Shown: positions 54,593-63,437 of the stretch, in pieces
Layout: the number at the start of each line of letters is the position of its first letter
How positions within the stretch are numbered: position 1 is the stretch's first letter
Assembly (NCBI GenBank): GCA_020027875.1
Contig: JAHRHA010000003.1
Span: 1-64,000 of the forward strand
Direction of reading: 5' to 3'
From: Micromonosporaceae bacterium
GTDB lineage: Bacteria > Actinomycetota > Actinomycetes > Mycobacteriales > Micromonosporaceae
Length of the DNA: 64,000 nt
Notes under the pieces: generated by a model
The model's input: the letters and a program-made list of their open reading frames with translations, nothing else
What the model was told of the DNA's origin: nothing
Databases searched by the model: none
Position numbers and translations under genes: made by a program

Positions 54593-55714
54593 TTACCTGA
54601 AGTTCGTGCCGCGTTGTTCGCCTCCAGCGAAGTGCGTGCTGCGTTGTTCGCCTCCGGGGAAGTGCGTGCTGCGTTGTTCGCCTCCGGCGAAGTGCGTGCT
54701 GCGTTGTTCGCCTCCGGCGAAGTGCGTGCTGCGTTGTTCGCCTCCGGCGAAGTGCGTGCTGCGTTGTTCGCCTCCGGCGAAGTGATCCCAACCCGGCGCC
54801 CCGTCGGTATAGATGCGCCCATCCACCGTGACACCGGCTCCGTCGAGCACACGCCCGATGACGATCCAGCCCTCGGGCAGCGCAGTCCCGGTCGGGAACG
54901 TGGCCACAATTGGGTGGTCATCGCCGCCGGTGAGGACCCATGTGTACGGGTCGACACCCAGCGCCGCGGCCGCGTCGCGCATGGGCTGCGTGACCTCGAA
55001 GGCATCCCGGCGCACGTCGATGCCCACATTGCTGGCGACCGCGATGTGGCCGACGTCGGCGAGCAGGCCATCCGAGACATCGATCATCGCGGTGGCCCCG
55101 AGAGCGGCGCCGGCGGGCCCGGCCCAGTACGGGACGGCCGGTCGCCGGTACGCCTCGACCAACGCCTTGGGCGAGCGGAATCCGCGTGAAAGCACCGTAT
55201 AGCCCGCGGCCGCCTGGCCGATCCGGCCCGCCATCGCCAGCACGTCGCCAGGGCGGGCGCCCGACCGCAGTACCGGGGCGCGACCGCTGAGGTCGCCGAG
55301 CGCGGTCACCGCAATGGTGATCACCGGGCTCGCCGCCATGTCCCCTCCGACCACGGCCGCCCCGACCGACTCCGTCTCCGCGGCGAGGCCGTCGGCCAGC
55401 TGCTCGACCCACAGCGGGTCCAGGTCGGGCGGGATACACAGGGCCACGAGCAGCGCCGTGGGCGAGCCGCCCATGGCGGCCACGTCGGCCAGGTTGGCCG
55501 CCGCCGCGCGGTGGCCGATCTCCGTTGCGGACGCCCAGTCGGAACGGAAATGCCGACCCTCGACGAGCACATCAGTGGTGGCGATCACTCGGCCGTCCGG
55601 AACGGCGACCAGCGCCGCGTCGTCGCCGGGCCCGAGCAGTGTGGTCGCGGCGGTTCCCATGCGCGCCGTCACCCTCTGGATCAGTCCGAACTCGCCGGTG
55701 GAAGCAAGAGTCAT
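54593..55714 (-). CDS. thiL: Thiamine-monophosphate kinase with a decapeptide repeat tail
   Basis: 373 residues. ThiL motifs: [74 protein letters not shown] and [16 protein letters not shown]. It phosphorylates TMP to TPP. The conserved end GWDHF lies near residue 312; beyond it the frame runs through six decapeptide units [10 protein letters not shown] (30-bp tandem repeat, 54601-54780) before stopping. The tail is outside the catalytic fold and probably disordered. The gene is followed by the ECF sigma module. Confidence 0.93.
   Translation of the reverse strand: MTLASTGEFGLIQRVTARMGTAATTLLGPGDDAALVAVPDGRVIATTDVLVEGRHFRSDWASATEIGHRAAAANLADVAAMGGSPTALLVALCIPPDLDPLWVEQLADGLAAETESVGAAVVGGDMAASPVITIAVTALGDLSGRAPVLRSGARPGDVLAMAGRIGQAAAGYTVLSRGFRSPKALVEAYRRPAVPYWAGPAGAALGATAMIDVSDGLLADVGHIAVASNVGIDVRRDAFEVTQPMRDAAAALGVDPYTWVLTGGDDHPIVATFPTGTALPEGWIVIGRVLDGAGVTVDGRIYTDGAPGWDHFAGGEQRSTHFAGGEQRSTHFAGGEQRSTHFAGGEQRSTHFPGGEQRSTHFAGGEQRGTNFR
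54601..54780. repeat. Coding minisatellite, six 30-bp units, at the thiL 3' end
   Basis: Units begin at 54601, 54631, 54661, 54691, 54721 and 54751 with consensus AGTGCGTGCTGCGTTGTTCG plus CCTCCGGCGA. Three units are identical; the outer ones have one to three changes. The period is a multiple of three, so copy-number change keeps the thiL frame. Confidence 0.95.
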
Positions 55715-55892
55715 GGTGTCCCCCCTCAGCGAACAGCATCCCCATTCGCTAGTCTCACACCCACACGGGCACGGCGAGGGGACGGCTCGCTGTTCTGCTC
55801 GCGCATCGCGGACATTGCTGCCGGCTCCGCCGCAAGCTCGACGGCCGCGCTATCGGTTCCGTTCGCAAGCTTCACGGAAGGAAATACGTGTC

Positions 55893-56126
55893 GTGGTCCA
55901 GGCATACATCCTGATCCAGACCGAGGTTGGCAAGGCGCGCGACGTGGCGACAGCCATCCGGGAGATCCCGGGCGTGGTCCGGGTGGACGCGGTGACCGGG
56001 CCTTACGACGTCGTGGTGCTCACCGAAGCCCGCGGCGTGGACGAACTCGGCAAGATGATCGTGAGCAAGGTTCAACTCGTCCAGGGCATCACCCGCACGC
56101 TGACCTGTTCCGTAGTACACCTCTAG
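55893..56126 (+). CDS. Stand-alone Lrp/AsnC ligand-binding (RAM) domain protein
   Basis: 77 residues from GTG 55893 (GGAAGGA upstream): MVQAYILIQTEVGKARDVAT, IREIPGVVRVDAVTGPYDVV VLTEARGVDEL and GITRTLTCSVVHL. It is a full RAM (AsnC-type) domain with no helix-turn-helix, so it should oligomerise and bind a small ligand without DNA binding. Such single-domain proteins are conserved next to thiL/ddl in actinobacteria. It is divergent from thiL and upstream of the DUF3515 gene. Confidence 0.9.
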   Translation: MVQAYILIQTEVGKARDVATAIREIPGVVRVDAVTGPYDVVVLTEARGVDELGKMIVSKVQLVQGITRTLTCSVVHL

Positions 56127-56142
56127 GGTCCATCCTCCTGCG

Positions 56143-56691
56143 GTGGCCACAGATCCCGTACGCCGGAGCGCAGCGCGCACGGCGACCCTCATCGCGGTTC
56201 CCGTCGCGTTGGCGGTGCTCGCCATCAGCCTGTGGGCGTTCGGTGCATTCCGGGCCAACCCACCGGCGCCCGGGCCGCAGGCCACGTCGGCGGTGGCGAT
56301 GCCCGCCCGGCCGCTGGCCACCGATGTCGCGGCAGTGTGCCGGACCGTGGTAGCGGCGCTGCCCGACACGGTGCGCGAGGCCCGGCGGCGGCCAGTGACC
56401 GCGGGCGCGGAGCAGAACGCCGCGTACGGTGACCCGCCGATCACGGTCGCCTGCGGTGGCCCGCGGCCGTCGATCCCGCCGACGGCGACAGTCTTTCCTC
56501 TTTCCGGGGTCTGCTGGTACGCCCAGGTCGGGGCCGCCGGCACCGAATGGACCACGGTCGACCGCGTCGTTCCGGTCACCTTGACAGTGCCCGGCACCAT
56601 GGATGGTTCGGCGCAGTCGGTCATCCCGTTCTCCGCCCCGGTCGCGGCCGGCGATCCCCGACTGACGACCGTCCCCCCCGGCTGCCGCTAA
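56143..56691 (+). CDS. DUF3515 family membrane-anchored protein
   Basis: 182 residues from GTG 56143. A membrane segment/signal, TATLIAVPVALAVLAISLWA, is followed by the DUF3515 domain: CRTVVAALPDTVREARRRPV, AAYGDPPITVACGGPRP, SGVCWYAQVGAAGTEWTTVD and a late VPPGCR. Several Cys suggest disulphides outside the membrane. The family is actinobacterial and uncharacterised, and is regularly found beside ddl; here it meets ddl tail to tail. Confidence 0.88.
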   Translation: MATDPVRRSAARTATLIAVPVALAVLAISLWAFGAFRANPPAPGPQATSAVAMPARPLATDVAAVCRTVVAALPDTVREARRRPVTAGAEQNAAYGDPPITVACGGPRPSIPPTATVFPLSGVCWYAQVGAAGTEWTTVDRVVPVTLTVPGTMDGSAQSVIPFSAPVAAGDPRLTTVPPGCR

Positions 56692-56708
56692 CCCCCAACA
56701 TCCGCCTC

Positions 56709-56787
56709 CAAGATCCCGCCGATCATGACCTGGAGGTCATGATCGGCGCTGTTTGGAGACGGTCAGCTCATGATCACGGCGATCTTG
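56709..56787. repeat. 79-bp palindromic intergenic element, copy 6
   Basis: Complete copy: CAAGATC at 56709-56715, palindrome GCCGATCATGACCT-GG-AGGTCATGATCGGC (compensating G/C changes keep the stem), GACGGTCAGCTCATGATC, and GATCTTG at 56781-56787. It fills the gap between the convergent DUF3515 and ddl genes, the position of a bidirectional terminator. Confidence 0.92.
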
Positions 56788-56791
56788 TAGC

Positions 56792-57892
56792 CTAGTGCGG
56801 GCCGGTGCCGCGGCGTAGGGCGGTACGGATCAGACGCGACACGAGCTTCGGATACTCGAGGCCGGACGCGGCCCACATCCGCGGGAACATCGACGTGGAC
56901 GTGAAGCCCGGCATGGTGTTGATCTCGTTGAGGTAGACGTCGAGTTCGGGAGTGACGAAGAAGTCGACCCGGGCCAGGCCGGCGCAGTCCAGCGCAGAGA
57001 ACGTTCGACTGGCGTACTCCTGGACCTGTTTCGTCACCCGCTCTGGCAGGTTGGCCGGAATGTCGAACTCGCACGAGTCGTCGAGGTACTTGGCCTCAAA
57101 GTCATAGAACTCGTGATCCTTGACGACCCGCACCTCGGCGAGGAGAGAGGCCTCCGGCGCTCCCCCGGCCTCGCCCTCCAGCACGCCGCACTCGATCTCA
57201 CGCCCGACGATGGCGGCTTCGATAAGCACCTTCGGGTCGATCGCGCGGGCGGCGGCGATGGCCGCGTCCAGATCGGCCAGATCTTTGACCTTGGTGATCC
57301 CGTACGAGGAACCGGCGCGCGCTGGCTTGACGAACAGTGGCAGGCCTAGCCGCTCCTTGTCCGCATCGGACAGGGTCGCGCCAGCACGCAGGACCGCGTA
57401 CGGGCCGACCGGAATGCCCTCCGCCGCCGTTAGCTTCTTGGTGAACTCCTTATCCATCGCGGCGGCCGAGGCGAAGACGTTGGACCCTACGTATGGCACT
57501 CCCGCCATCTCGAGCAGCCCTTGGATGGTGCCGTCCTCGCCATAAATTCCGTGCAACGCCGGGAAGACCACGTCCACGTCGCCCAGGGCGCGGGCGCCGT
57601 CCGCGGGATCGAGCACCACGAGCCCACCCGAGGTCGGGTCGCCGGGCAGCACCACCGCATCGCCGGAGCCCGCGGTGATCTCTGGCATCCGTCTGCCCTG
57701 GATGGCCAGTGACTGTGGGTCACCATTGGTGAGCACCCAGCGCCCCTCGCGGGTGATGCCCACCGGCACCACCTCATACTCATCGGAATCGAGTGCGGCG
57801 AGAATGCTGCCTGCGCTCACGGCCGATACGGCGTGCTCTGTGCTGCGCCCGCCGAATACGACTGCGATGCGGGTCTTTCGTGGCGTACTCAC
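56792..57892 (-). CDS. ddl: D-alanine-D-alanine ligase
   Basis: 366 residues from GTG 57892: MSTPRKTRIAVVFGGRSTEH AVS. ATP-grasp features: HGIYGEDGTIQGLLEMAGVP YVGSN, LPLFVKPARAGSSYGITKVK and YLNEINTMPGFTSTSMFPRM W. It joins two D-Ala for peptidoglycan precursors. The active-site loop Y of typical D-Ala-D-Ala enzymes is in the region before the glycine-rich grasp; nothing suggests a D-Ala-D-Lac (resistance) type. It is divergent from the phosphatase gene. Confidence 0.93.
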   Translation of the reverse strand: MSTPRKTRIAVVFGGRSTEHAVSAVSAGSILAALDSDEYEVVPVGITREGRWVLTNGDPQSLAIQGRRMPEITAGSGDAVVLPGDPTSGGLVVLDPADGARALGDVDVVFPALHGIYGEDGTIQGLLEMAGVPYVGSNVFASAAAMDKEFTKKLTAAEGIPVGPYAVLRAGATLSDADKERLGLPLFVKPARAGSSYGITKVKDLADLDAAIAAARAIDPKVLIEAAIVGREIECGVLEGEAGGAPEASLLAEVRVVKDHEFYDFEAKYLDDSCEFDIPANLPERVTKQVQEYASRTFSALDCAGLARVDFFVTPELDVYLNEINTMPGFTSTSMFPRMWAASGLEYPKLVSRLIRTALRRGTGPH

Positions 57893-57936
57893 AATCGGTG
57901 ACCCTACTCGCAACGATGTTTCACCGAGGGGACCAG

Positions 57937-58434
57937 ATGCGAGCAACGATGTACGTCATCGACGCACCGGCACCTGGACGGCTCGCCACGATGGCCCGGC
58001 CGCGCGGCGGCGAACGGTTGGCGGCCGACATGGCCGCGCTGCGGGAGGCTGGGGTGGACGTGCTCGTCTCGGCGCTCTGTCCGGATGAGCGGGAGGTGCT
58101 GGATCTCCTAGGCGATGCGGCCTCGGCCCGGGCCGCCGGCCTTGAGTTCGTGTCGTTCCCGATCGTGGACCGCGACGTACCGTCCGTGGCCGAGGCGGCC
58201 GGCGTCGCTCGCCTCGCCGATCGGCTCACCGATGCCGTGCGCCTGGGCCGCTTCGTCGTCACGCACTGCTGGGCCGGAATCGGCCGGTCGTCCATCCTGG
58301 CCGGCACCGTGCTTGTGCGGCTGGGCCTGCCGGCCGATGAGGCGTGGCAACGCATCCGGGTGGCACGCGGACAGCCAGTCCCGGACAACCCGGTCCAGGA
58401 GCGTTGGTTGCACGCCTTCGCCGGAGACCGTTGA
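57937..58434 (+). CDS. Dual-specificity/tyrosine phosphatase-like protein
   Basis: 165 residues from ATG 57937 (GAGGGGACC upstream), starting MRATMYVIDAPAPGRLATMA RPRGG. The Cys-x5-Arg signature is RFVVTHCWAGIGRSSILAGT near residue 115; the general-acid Asp is probably in FPIVDRDVPSVAE. It resembles small cyclin-dependent kinase inhibitor-3/DSP-like phosphatases. Substrate unknown. It is divergent from ddl with a 44-bp gap, so the two may share regulation. Confidence 0.82.
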   Translation: MRATMYVIDAPAPGRLATMARPRGGERLAADMAALREAGVDVLVSALCPDEREVLDLLGDAASARAAGLEFVSFPIVDRDVPSVAEAAGVARLADRLTDAVRLGRFVVTHCWAGIGRSSILAGTVLVRLGLPADEAWQRIRVARGQPVPDNPVQERWLHAFAGDR

Positions 58435-58545
58435 CGGCGATTCCTTCGTGGCGAAGTAGTGGTCCGACGTCTCGAATGGCGGGCGCCCGCCCCCTTCCGC
58501 AGTCGGGGGCGGGCACCACGTTTGCGGCCGTGCCGCGGGTTGCGG

Positions 58546-59076
58546 TCAGCTGGCGACGTGAACGTCCAACCGGTTGGTCGAGTGACCAAGCGGAGTGTTG
58601 ACGCAGTCGCCATCGCCCGACAGGAAGGTAAGGCTTCCGGTCAGGTCGCCGGTGAGAACGGTAACGCCCGGCGGGAAAGCGGTGAAGCTGAAGTGGAACT
58701 GGCCGGGCACCGTCTTGGTCCCGCCGATTGTCGGGATCCGCAACACAAAGTTCCCGTCGCCGCTGCCTGACTCGCAGTTTGCCGTGCCGTGGCTGTTCAG
58801 CATGAAACTGCCAGTGCCGGCGACCTGCTGGCCGCCGACGGTGCCAGTGCAGTCGGCCGTGCCGGTCAGTCCGTGGCTGGTGGAGCTGTGATGTCCGAAG
58901 TCGGGAGTGATGGGCGGAGTGATGTCCTGGGTAGAAACGATGGTGCAGTCCAGGTTTGCGCTCGGGCCGGCCGCGCTGGCCGTCGCTGGTACCGCGAGCA
59001 GTGCCGCCGAGACGAAGACGACGAGCAGCACGTGGCGGATAGGTGGACGACGCAGTGGATGCAGTGGACGCAGCAT
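58546..59076 (-). CDS. Secreted protein of unknown function with four cysteines
   Basis: 176 residues from ATG 59076, which has GAGGAGGATCC upstream. A basic start MLRPLHPLRRPPIRHVLLVV and hydrophobic core with an AASA-type cleavage site (ATASAAG) form a signal peptide. The mature part has four Cys (NLDCTIVS, TADCTGTV, ANCESGSG, GDCVNTPL), allowing two disulphides, and is Gly/Thr rich with beta-strand character (QFHFSFTAFPPGVTVLTGDL). I do not recognise the family. It stands alone between the phosphatase and the gamma-lyase genes, with a T-rich intergenic stretch upstream (59235-59265). Confidence 0.75.
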   Translation of the reverse strand: MLRPLHPLRRPPIRHVLLVVFVSAALLAVPATASAAGPSANLDCTIVSTQDITPPITPDFGHHSSTSHGLTGTADCTGTVGGQQVAGTGSFMLNSHGTANCESGSGDGNFVLRIPTIGGTKTVPGQFHFSFTAFPPGVTVLTGDLTGSLTFLSGDGDCVNTPLGHSTNRLDVHVAS

Positions 59077-59252
59077 GGATCCTCCTCGGCTGGCGGCGGC
59101 TCCCAGACACATGACGTGCCGTAGCCGCCAGATGTATGCACAGCTGGTGACATTCATGACAATCCGGTTGGCCAGCCTGGCCGACGCGCGGGAACCCAGT
59201 CTGACCGTAGTCAGGTGATCACTCTTTGTCTATGAATCGCTGCGATCTATTT

Positions 59253-60383
59253 TTACGTATTTCCATCAGTCTTCAGGTGCGCCAGCGCGACAGTGATATC
59301 AACGATGAGGTCGGCGGAGTCCTCGATGCCACAGGAGAGGCGTACGAGTCCCTCTGGGGCGTCGTCGCCCCACTGGGCCCGCCGATCGGCCGTCGTGTGC
59401 GGGCCGCCGAACGAGGTGGCCGCGACGACAAGTTTCGAGGCGGTGAGGAACCGCGCGACTTCGTCCGCCGAGGCCAGCTCGAACGTGACCACGCCCGGCA
59501 CGCGCCGCATCTGTTTCGACGCGACCACATAGGACGGATCACCGGTCAGGCCGGGCCAGCGCACGGACCTCACCGCCGGGTGTGTGGCGAGCATCGAGGC
59601 CACGGCCGCGGCGTTCTCGCTCTGCCGGGCCAGCCGGAGGTCCAGCGTGGCCAGCGAACGGTGGGCCAGCCAGGCATCGAAGTTGCCCGGGATGGCACCG
59701 GTCGAGTCCCGCCAGGATCTCAGCGCGGAGACGATCTCCGCGTCCCGAGATGCCACATAGCCCAGCAGCAGGTCCGAGTGGCCGGCGAGCGCCTTAGTCC
59801 CGCTCGCCACGACGAGGTCGGCGCCGAGGGCCAGCGGCGTCTGACCGAGTGGGGTCGCCGTCGTGTTGTCGACGGCGACCAACGTACCCACCGCGTGGGC
59901 GGCCTCGGCGATGGCGGCGATGTCGCACACGTCCAGACCTGGGTTCGCCGGCGTCTCCAGTAGGACCAGCCGGACCCCGGCGAAGTCGGGATAAGGACCG
60001 GCGGTGGGAGCCAGTGTCACCGTTATGCCGCGTGAGCTCAGCGCCTGCGCCGCCCAGGCTCGGGTCTTGTAGTAGCCATCCCGCGGCAACACGATCTCAT
60101 CACTGGTGCCCACCAGGGCCAGCAGCGCCGCCGAGACCGCGGCCATGCCCGACGCGAACGCTAGGCACTCCCCGCCTTCCAGCTCGCCGATGGCCGATTC
60201 CAGCCGACGCCGGGTGGCACTGTCGGGACGGCCGTACGAATCGACTCCAGGTACCGGCCCGGTGGCCGGGTCCAAGGGGAACGTCGAGGCGAACACCGGC
60301 CCGGGCAGGAACGGCTGGCCTGGCTCCGCGGGCGGCAGCCCGGCATGAACACAGCGGGTCGAGTCGCCATACGCGTCGGTCAT
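59253..60383 (-). CDS. Cys/Met metabolism PLP enzyme (cystathionine gamma-lyase-like)
   Basis: 376 residues: MTDAYGDSTRCVHAGLPPAE, SYGRPDSATRRRLESAIGEL, FASGMAAVSAALLALV, LLETPANPGLDVCDIAAIAE, and the PLP Lys in DLVVASGTKALAGHSDLLLG. The C-terminal domain has EGLVRLSCGIEDSADLIVDI. The family covers cystathionine gamma-synthase, beta- and gamma-lyases; the exact reaction cannot be set from sequence. It starts 18 bases downstream of the gpsA stop on the same strand. Confidence 0.88.
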   Translation of the reverse strand: MTDAYGDSTRCVHAGLPPAEPGQPFLPGPVFASTFPLDPATGPVPGVDSYGRPDSATRRRLESAIGELEGGECLAFASGMAAVSAALLALVGTSDEIVLPRDGYYKTRAWAAQALSSRGITVTLAPTAGPYPDFAGVRLVLLETPANPGLDVCDIAAIAEAAHAVGTLVAVDNTTATPLGQTPLALGADLVVASGTKALAGHSDLLLGYVASRDAEIVSALRSWRDSTGAIPGNFDAWLAHRSLATLDLRLARQSENAAAVASMLATHPAVRSVRWPGLTGDPSYVVASKQMRRVPGVVTFELASADEVARFLTASKLVVAATSFGGPHTTADRRAQWGDDAPEGLVRLSCGIEDSADLIVDITVALAHLKTDGNT

Positions 60384-60401
60384 GGGCCAAACGTAGCCGG
60401 A

Positions 60402-61418
60402 TCACTCCGGCTTGGTTTCGCGGCTCATGAGCGCCGCCATTGCGATCTTGGGCAACACACCCTCATGACAAACCATCTCGACCTGCTCGGTGATGGGCAT
60501 CTCCACGCCACGCGCCCGGGCGAGATCGCGGATGGACAAGCAGCTCTTCACGCCCTCTGCGGTCTGCTTCGTCGCCACCTGGGCCTGCACGAGCGTTTCG
60601 CCGCGACCAAGGTGCTCGCCGAAGGTGCGGTTGCGTGACATCGGGGACATGCAGGTGCCCACGAGGTCGCCTAGTCCGGCTAGCCCGGCGAACGTGAGCG
60701 GGTCGGCGCCGAGGCGTACGCCCAGCCGGGCCGTCTCGGCGAGACCACGGGTGATAAGAGTGGCCTTCGTATTGTCGCCAAAACCCATCCCGATCGCCAT
60801 GCCGCACGCGAGCGCTATGACGTTCTTGACCGCTCCGCCCAGCTCGCATCCGATGACGTCGTCGTTGGTGTACGGACGAAAGTACGGCGTTGCGATCGCC
60901 TGCTGCACCACGGTCGCGCGTTCTTCGTCGATGCACGCCACCACGGCCGCGGTCGGCTGCCCGAAAGCGATCTCGCCGGCCAGGTTCGGGCCCGTCACAA
61001 CCACGACCCGTCCGACATCCACACCGGCGACCTCCGCGATCACCTCGCTCATGCGCTTGCCCGTACCCAGCTCTATTCCCTTCATCAGGCTCACAAGGGT
61101 GGCGTCCGGGTCGATCTTCCCGGCGGCGGCCCACCGGGACAGATTGCCGCGCAGCGTCTGTGACGGCACTGCGATCGCCACGAGGTCGGCACCGTCGAGC
61201 GCCTCCTCGGGGTCCGACGTCGCGGTCACGCTCTCGGGCAACCTCGCCTGCGGCAGATAGTCGGGGTTGCGGCGCTCCTCGCGGATTCCGGCGGCGATCT
61301 CTTCACGGCGGGCCCAAATCACGACTGGACGGCCGGCGTCCGCGAGCACTTTTGCGAAGGCGGTACCCCAGGAACCGGCACCCAGCACGGCAGCTCGGCG
61401 GATCTCCGCAATGCCCAT
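60402..61418 (-). CDS. gpsA: Glycerol-3-phosphate dehydrogenase [NAD(P)+]
   Basis: 338 residues: [25 protein letters not shown] with the dinucleotide fold, [39 protein letters not shown], the catalytic Lys in [20 protein letters not shown] and [20 protein letters not shown]. It supplies sn-glycerol-3-phosphate for phospholipid synthesis. It starts 3 bases after the plsC stop, so the two lipid genes form one unit. Confidence 0.95.
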   Translation of the reverse strand: MGIAEIRRAAVLGAGSWGTAFAKVLADAGRPVVIWARREEIAAGIREERRNPDYLPQARLPESVTATSDPEEALDGADLVAIAVPSQTLRGNLSRWAAAGKIDPDATLVSLMKGIELGTGKRMSEVIAEVAGVDVGRVVVVTGPNLAGEIAFGQPTAAVVACIDEERATVVQQAIATPYFRPYTNDDVIGCELGGAVKNVIALACGMAIGMGFGDNTKATLITRGLAETARLGVRLGADPLTFAGLAGLGDLVGTCMSPMSRNRTFGEHLGRGETLVQAQVATKQTAEGVKSCLSIRDLARARGVEMPITEQVEMVCHEGVLPKIAMAALMSRETKPE

Positions 61419-61421
61419 GTC

Positions 61422-62210
61422 TCAGTTCTCCGACTCTGCCGCAGGATCGGCCGCACGGGTGTCGGCCTCGGTGACATCAGGTGCCGCGGGCGCTGAGGTG
61501 GACGCCGACCGTCGCGTTGGACTCGACCACAACGGCGGAGGCGTGCCGCGTCGAATCTCGGCCAGCATGTCGCGCAGGGTCAGCATGATGTGCTCGGTGA
61601 TCTCCTGCAGGACCTCGCCGGAGGGTATGGCCCCCGCCCACTTGCTGAGATCGAGCGCGGGTCCCGCGGCGACCGTCACGGGGGTGCGGGGCACTAGGCG
61701 GAGCTTCTTCGTCCGTGGGTCGAAGAGTCGCTCGGGACCCCACATCACGATGGGGACAACGGGTGCGCCCGTGGCCAGCCACAGTCGGGCCGCGCCCGTC
61801 TTGCCAGTCATCGGCCACAGGTCGGGCTCCTTGGTCGTCGTACCCTCGGGGTAAATAATGACCACCTTGTCTGCCCTGATGGCCTGTACCGCCGCGTCCA
61901 GCGCCTTTGCCGCGTCCGTGGTGCCCCGCGAGACCGGAGTCTGCTCTACGGCGCGCAGCCACGGGCCGATGAGCGGAACATCGAAGACGCTCGCCTTGGC
62001 CAGGAAGGCAGGCCAGCGCCCCGCGTCGTAGATGTAATGTGCGAGCGCCAGCGGATCGGCGTGGCTCATGTGGTTGGCCACGATGATCACGGGTCCCGTG
62101 GCCGGGATGTGGTCCATCCCCCGCCAGGTCCGCCGGGTCATGCCCGTCATGACGGGCTTGACCAGCATGACGGCGAATCGTCGCCAGAACCCAAGCCTGC
62201 GCCGCGCCAC
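61422..62210 (-). CDS. plsC: 1-acyl-sn-glycerol-3-phosphate acyltransferase
   Basis: 262 residues from GTG 62210 with GGGAGG upstream. The acyltransferase motif H-x4-D is in VIIVANHMSHADPLALAHYI near residue 47, followed by GTTDAAKALDAAVQAIR, IIYPEGTTTKEPDLWPMTGK (E-G-T motif) and VPIVMWGPE. The tail after residue 225 is low complexity and acidic. It makes phosphatidic acid, continuing from the gpsA product. Confidence 0.92.
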   Translation of the reverse strand: MARRRLGFWRRFAVMLVKPVMTGMTRRTWRGMDHIPATGPVIIVANHMSHADPLALAHYIYDAGRWPAFLAKASVFDVPLIGPWLRAVEQTPVSRGTTDAAKALDAAVQAIRADKVVIIYPEGTTTKEPDLWPMTGKTGAARLWLATGAPVVPIVMWGPERLFDPRTKKLRLVPRTPVTVAAGPALDLSKWAGAIPSGEVLQEITEHIMLTLRDMLAEIRRGTPPPLWSSPTRRSASTSAPAAPDVTEADTRAADPAAESEN

Positions 62211-62423
62211 CCAACCTCCCTACTCCAACCGGACTCCAACCGGTCCTACTCCACCCGGTCGGCCCGCACCAGCCCGACCGCATCGAGGCCGACGAGAACG
62301 TGCCACGCTGCCGGACGCACCCGTGGTCATCATGCCTGTTCAGAGGTGTCTCGGTATACACGGACCGCGCCGGCATTGGTCGTTTGGGGCGACAGTGCGC
62401 CCCAGAGGGGCAAAGATGGCACG

Positions 62424-63209
62424 GTGAGCTGGACCGTCATCATTCCCGTCAAGCGCCTTGAGATCGCCAAGTCCCGGCTGCGCGGGTCAATGGCCGGCGC
62501 TGATCACGACGCGCTGGTGTTGGCGATGGCCATGGACACCGTGTCGGCCGCGCTGGCCAGCCCGGTCGTTGGGCGCGTCGTTGTGGTCACTGGGGACGAC
62601 GCGGCGGCCGAGGCGGTACGTGGTCTTGGTGCGGACGTGATCCCCGATGTGCCAGACGCTGGGCTCAATCCAGCACTGGCGTACGCGGCAACACTCGCTC
62701 GTCCCAAAGGTGCTACGGCGAGCCTGCCGGGCGTGGCCGCGCTCTCCGCCGACCTGCCGGCCCTGCGGACCCAGGACCTCACCGAGGCGCTGCGGACGGC
62801 CGAACAGGTCGCCCGGCCACCGGCGGGGACGGCTCCATCGGGGGCGTCGCCGTCGGAGACCGCGGACCCGGTTCGGGCCTTCGTCGCCGATGCCGATGGG
62901 ACTGGAACGGTGCTGCTGGCGGCGCCGCCGGGCGCGCGTCTTGAACCGTGTTTCGGGGCCGGATCGGCGGCGGCGCACGCCACGAGCGGGGCCGTCGAAC
63001 TCACCGGCGACTGGCCCAGTCTGCGCCGCGACGTCGATACCGCGGCGGACCTCGCGGAGGCGGTCGTCCTCGGCGTCGGCCCGCGAACCGGTGCCGTCGC
63101 GACGAAGTCGGCTTTGGGTGGGGCTGGCTTTGGTGAATCCGGCCAGTGGGGCCAGACTGTCAACGACTGGCCGGTCGACAACCAGCCGGTCAGGGTCCCG
63201 CGGGCATGA
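62424..63209 (+). CDS. cofC: 2-phospho-L-lactate/phosphoenolpyruvate guanylyltransferase (CofC/FbiD)
   Basis: 261 residues from GTG 62424: MSWTVIIPVKRLEIAKSRLR, VVVTGDDAAAEAVRGLGADV IPD, GLNPALAYAATLA, AALSADLPALRTQDLTEAL, and GTVLLAAPPGARLEPCFGAG SAAAH. This is the CofC/FbiD nucleotidyltransferase fold. It guanylylates phosphoenolpyruvate or 2-phospholactate for coenzyme F420 synthesis. The last 40 residues (after GVGPRTGAVATK) are a non-family extension. It is divergent from plsC and upstream of the cold-shock-like gene. Confidence 0.92.
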   Translation: MSWTVIIPVKRLEIAKSRLRGSMAGADHDALVLAMAMDTVSAALASPVVGRVVVVTGDDAAAEAVRGLGADVIPDVPDAGLNPALAYAATLARPKGATASLPGVAALSADLPALRTQDLTEALRTAEQVARPPAGTAPSGASPSETADPVRAFVADADGTGTVLLAAPPGARLEPCFGAGSAAAHATSGAVELTGDWPSLRRDVDTAADLAEAVVLGVGPRTGAVATKSALGGAGFGESGQWGQTVNDWPVDNQPVRVPRA

Positions 63210-63225
63210 CGGGAGGTTGGGTTGG

Positions 63226-63423
63226 ATGCAGGGTACGGTGGCCACCTTTGACGAGCATCTGCACAGCGGCTCGTTACTGCTCGACGACGGATCTGCACTG
63301 GACTTCCCGGCAGCGGCGTTCGCGGCTTCCGGCTTGCGCCTGCTGCGGCTCGGCCAGCGGGTCCGGATCGAGCGGGGCCCCGGCGGCGAGGTCATCCGAG
63401 TCACGCTGCCGACGTTGCCCTGA
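63226..63423 (+). CDS. Small cold-shock-domain-like protein
   Basis: 65 residues from ATG 63226 (GGGAGG upstream): MQGTVATFDEHLHSGSLLLD DGSALDFPAAAFAASGLRLL RLGQRVRIERGPGGEVIRVT. The G-T-V-A-T-F-D...G...L-D-D-G pattern follows the strand layout of cold-shock domains, but the RNP aromatics are missing, so nucleic acid binding is uncertain. Similar small proteins lie between cofC and ppk in related genomes. Its stop is 54 bases before the ppk start, with a PHO box between. Confidence 0.7.
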   Translation: MQGTVATFDEHLHSGSLLLDDGSALDFPAAAFAASGLRLLRLGQRVRIERGPGGEVIRVTLPTLP

Positions 63424-63437
63424 ACGGGTAATACTGA

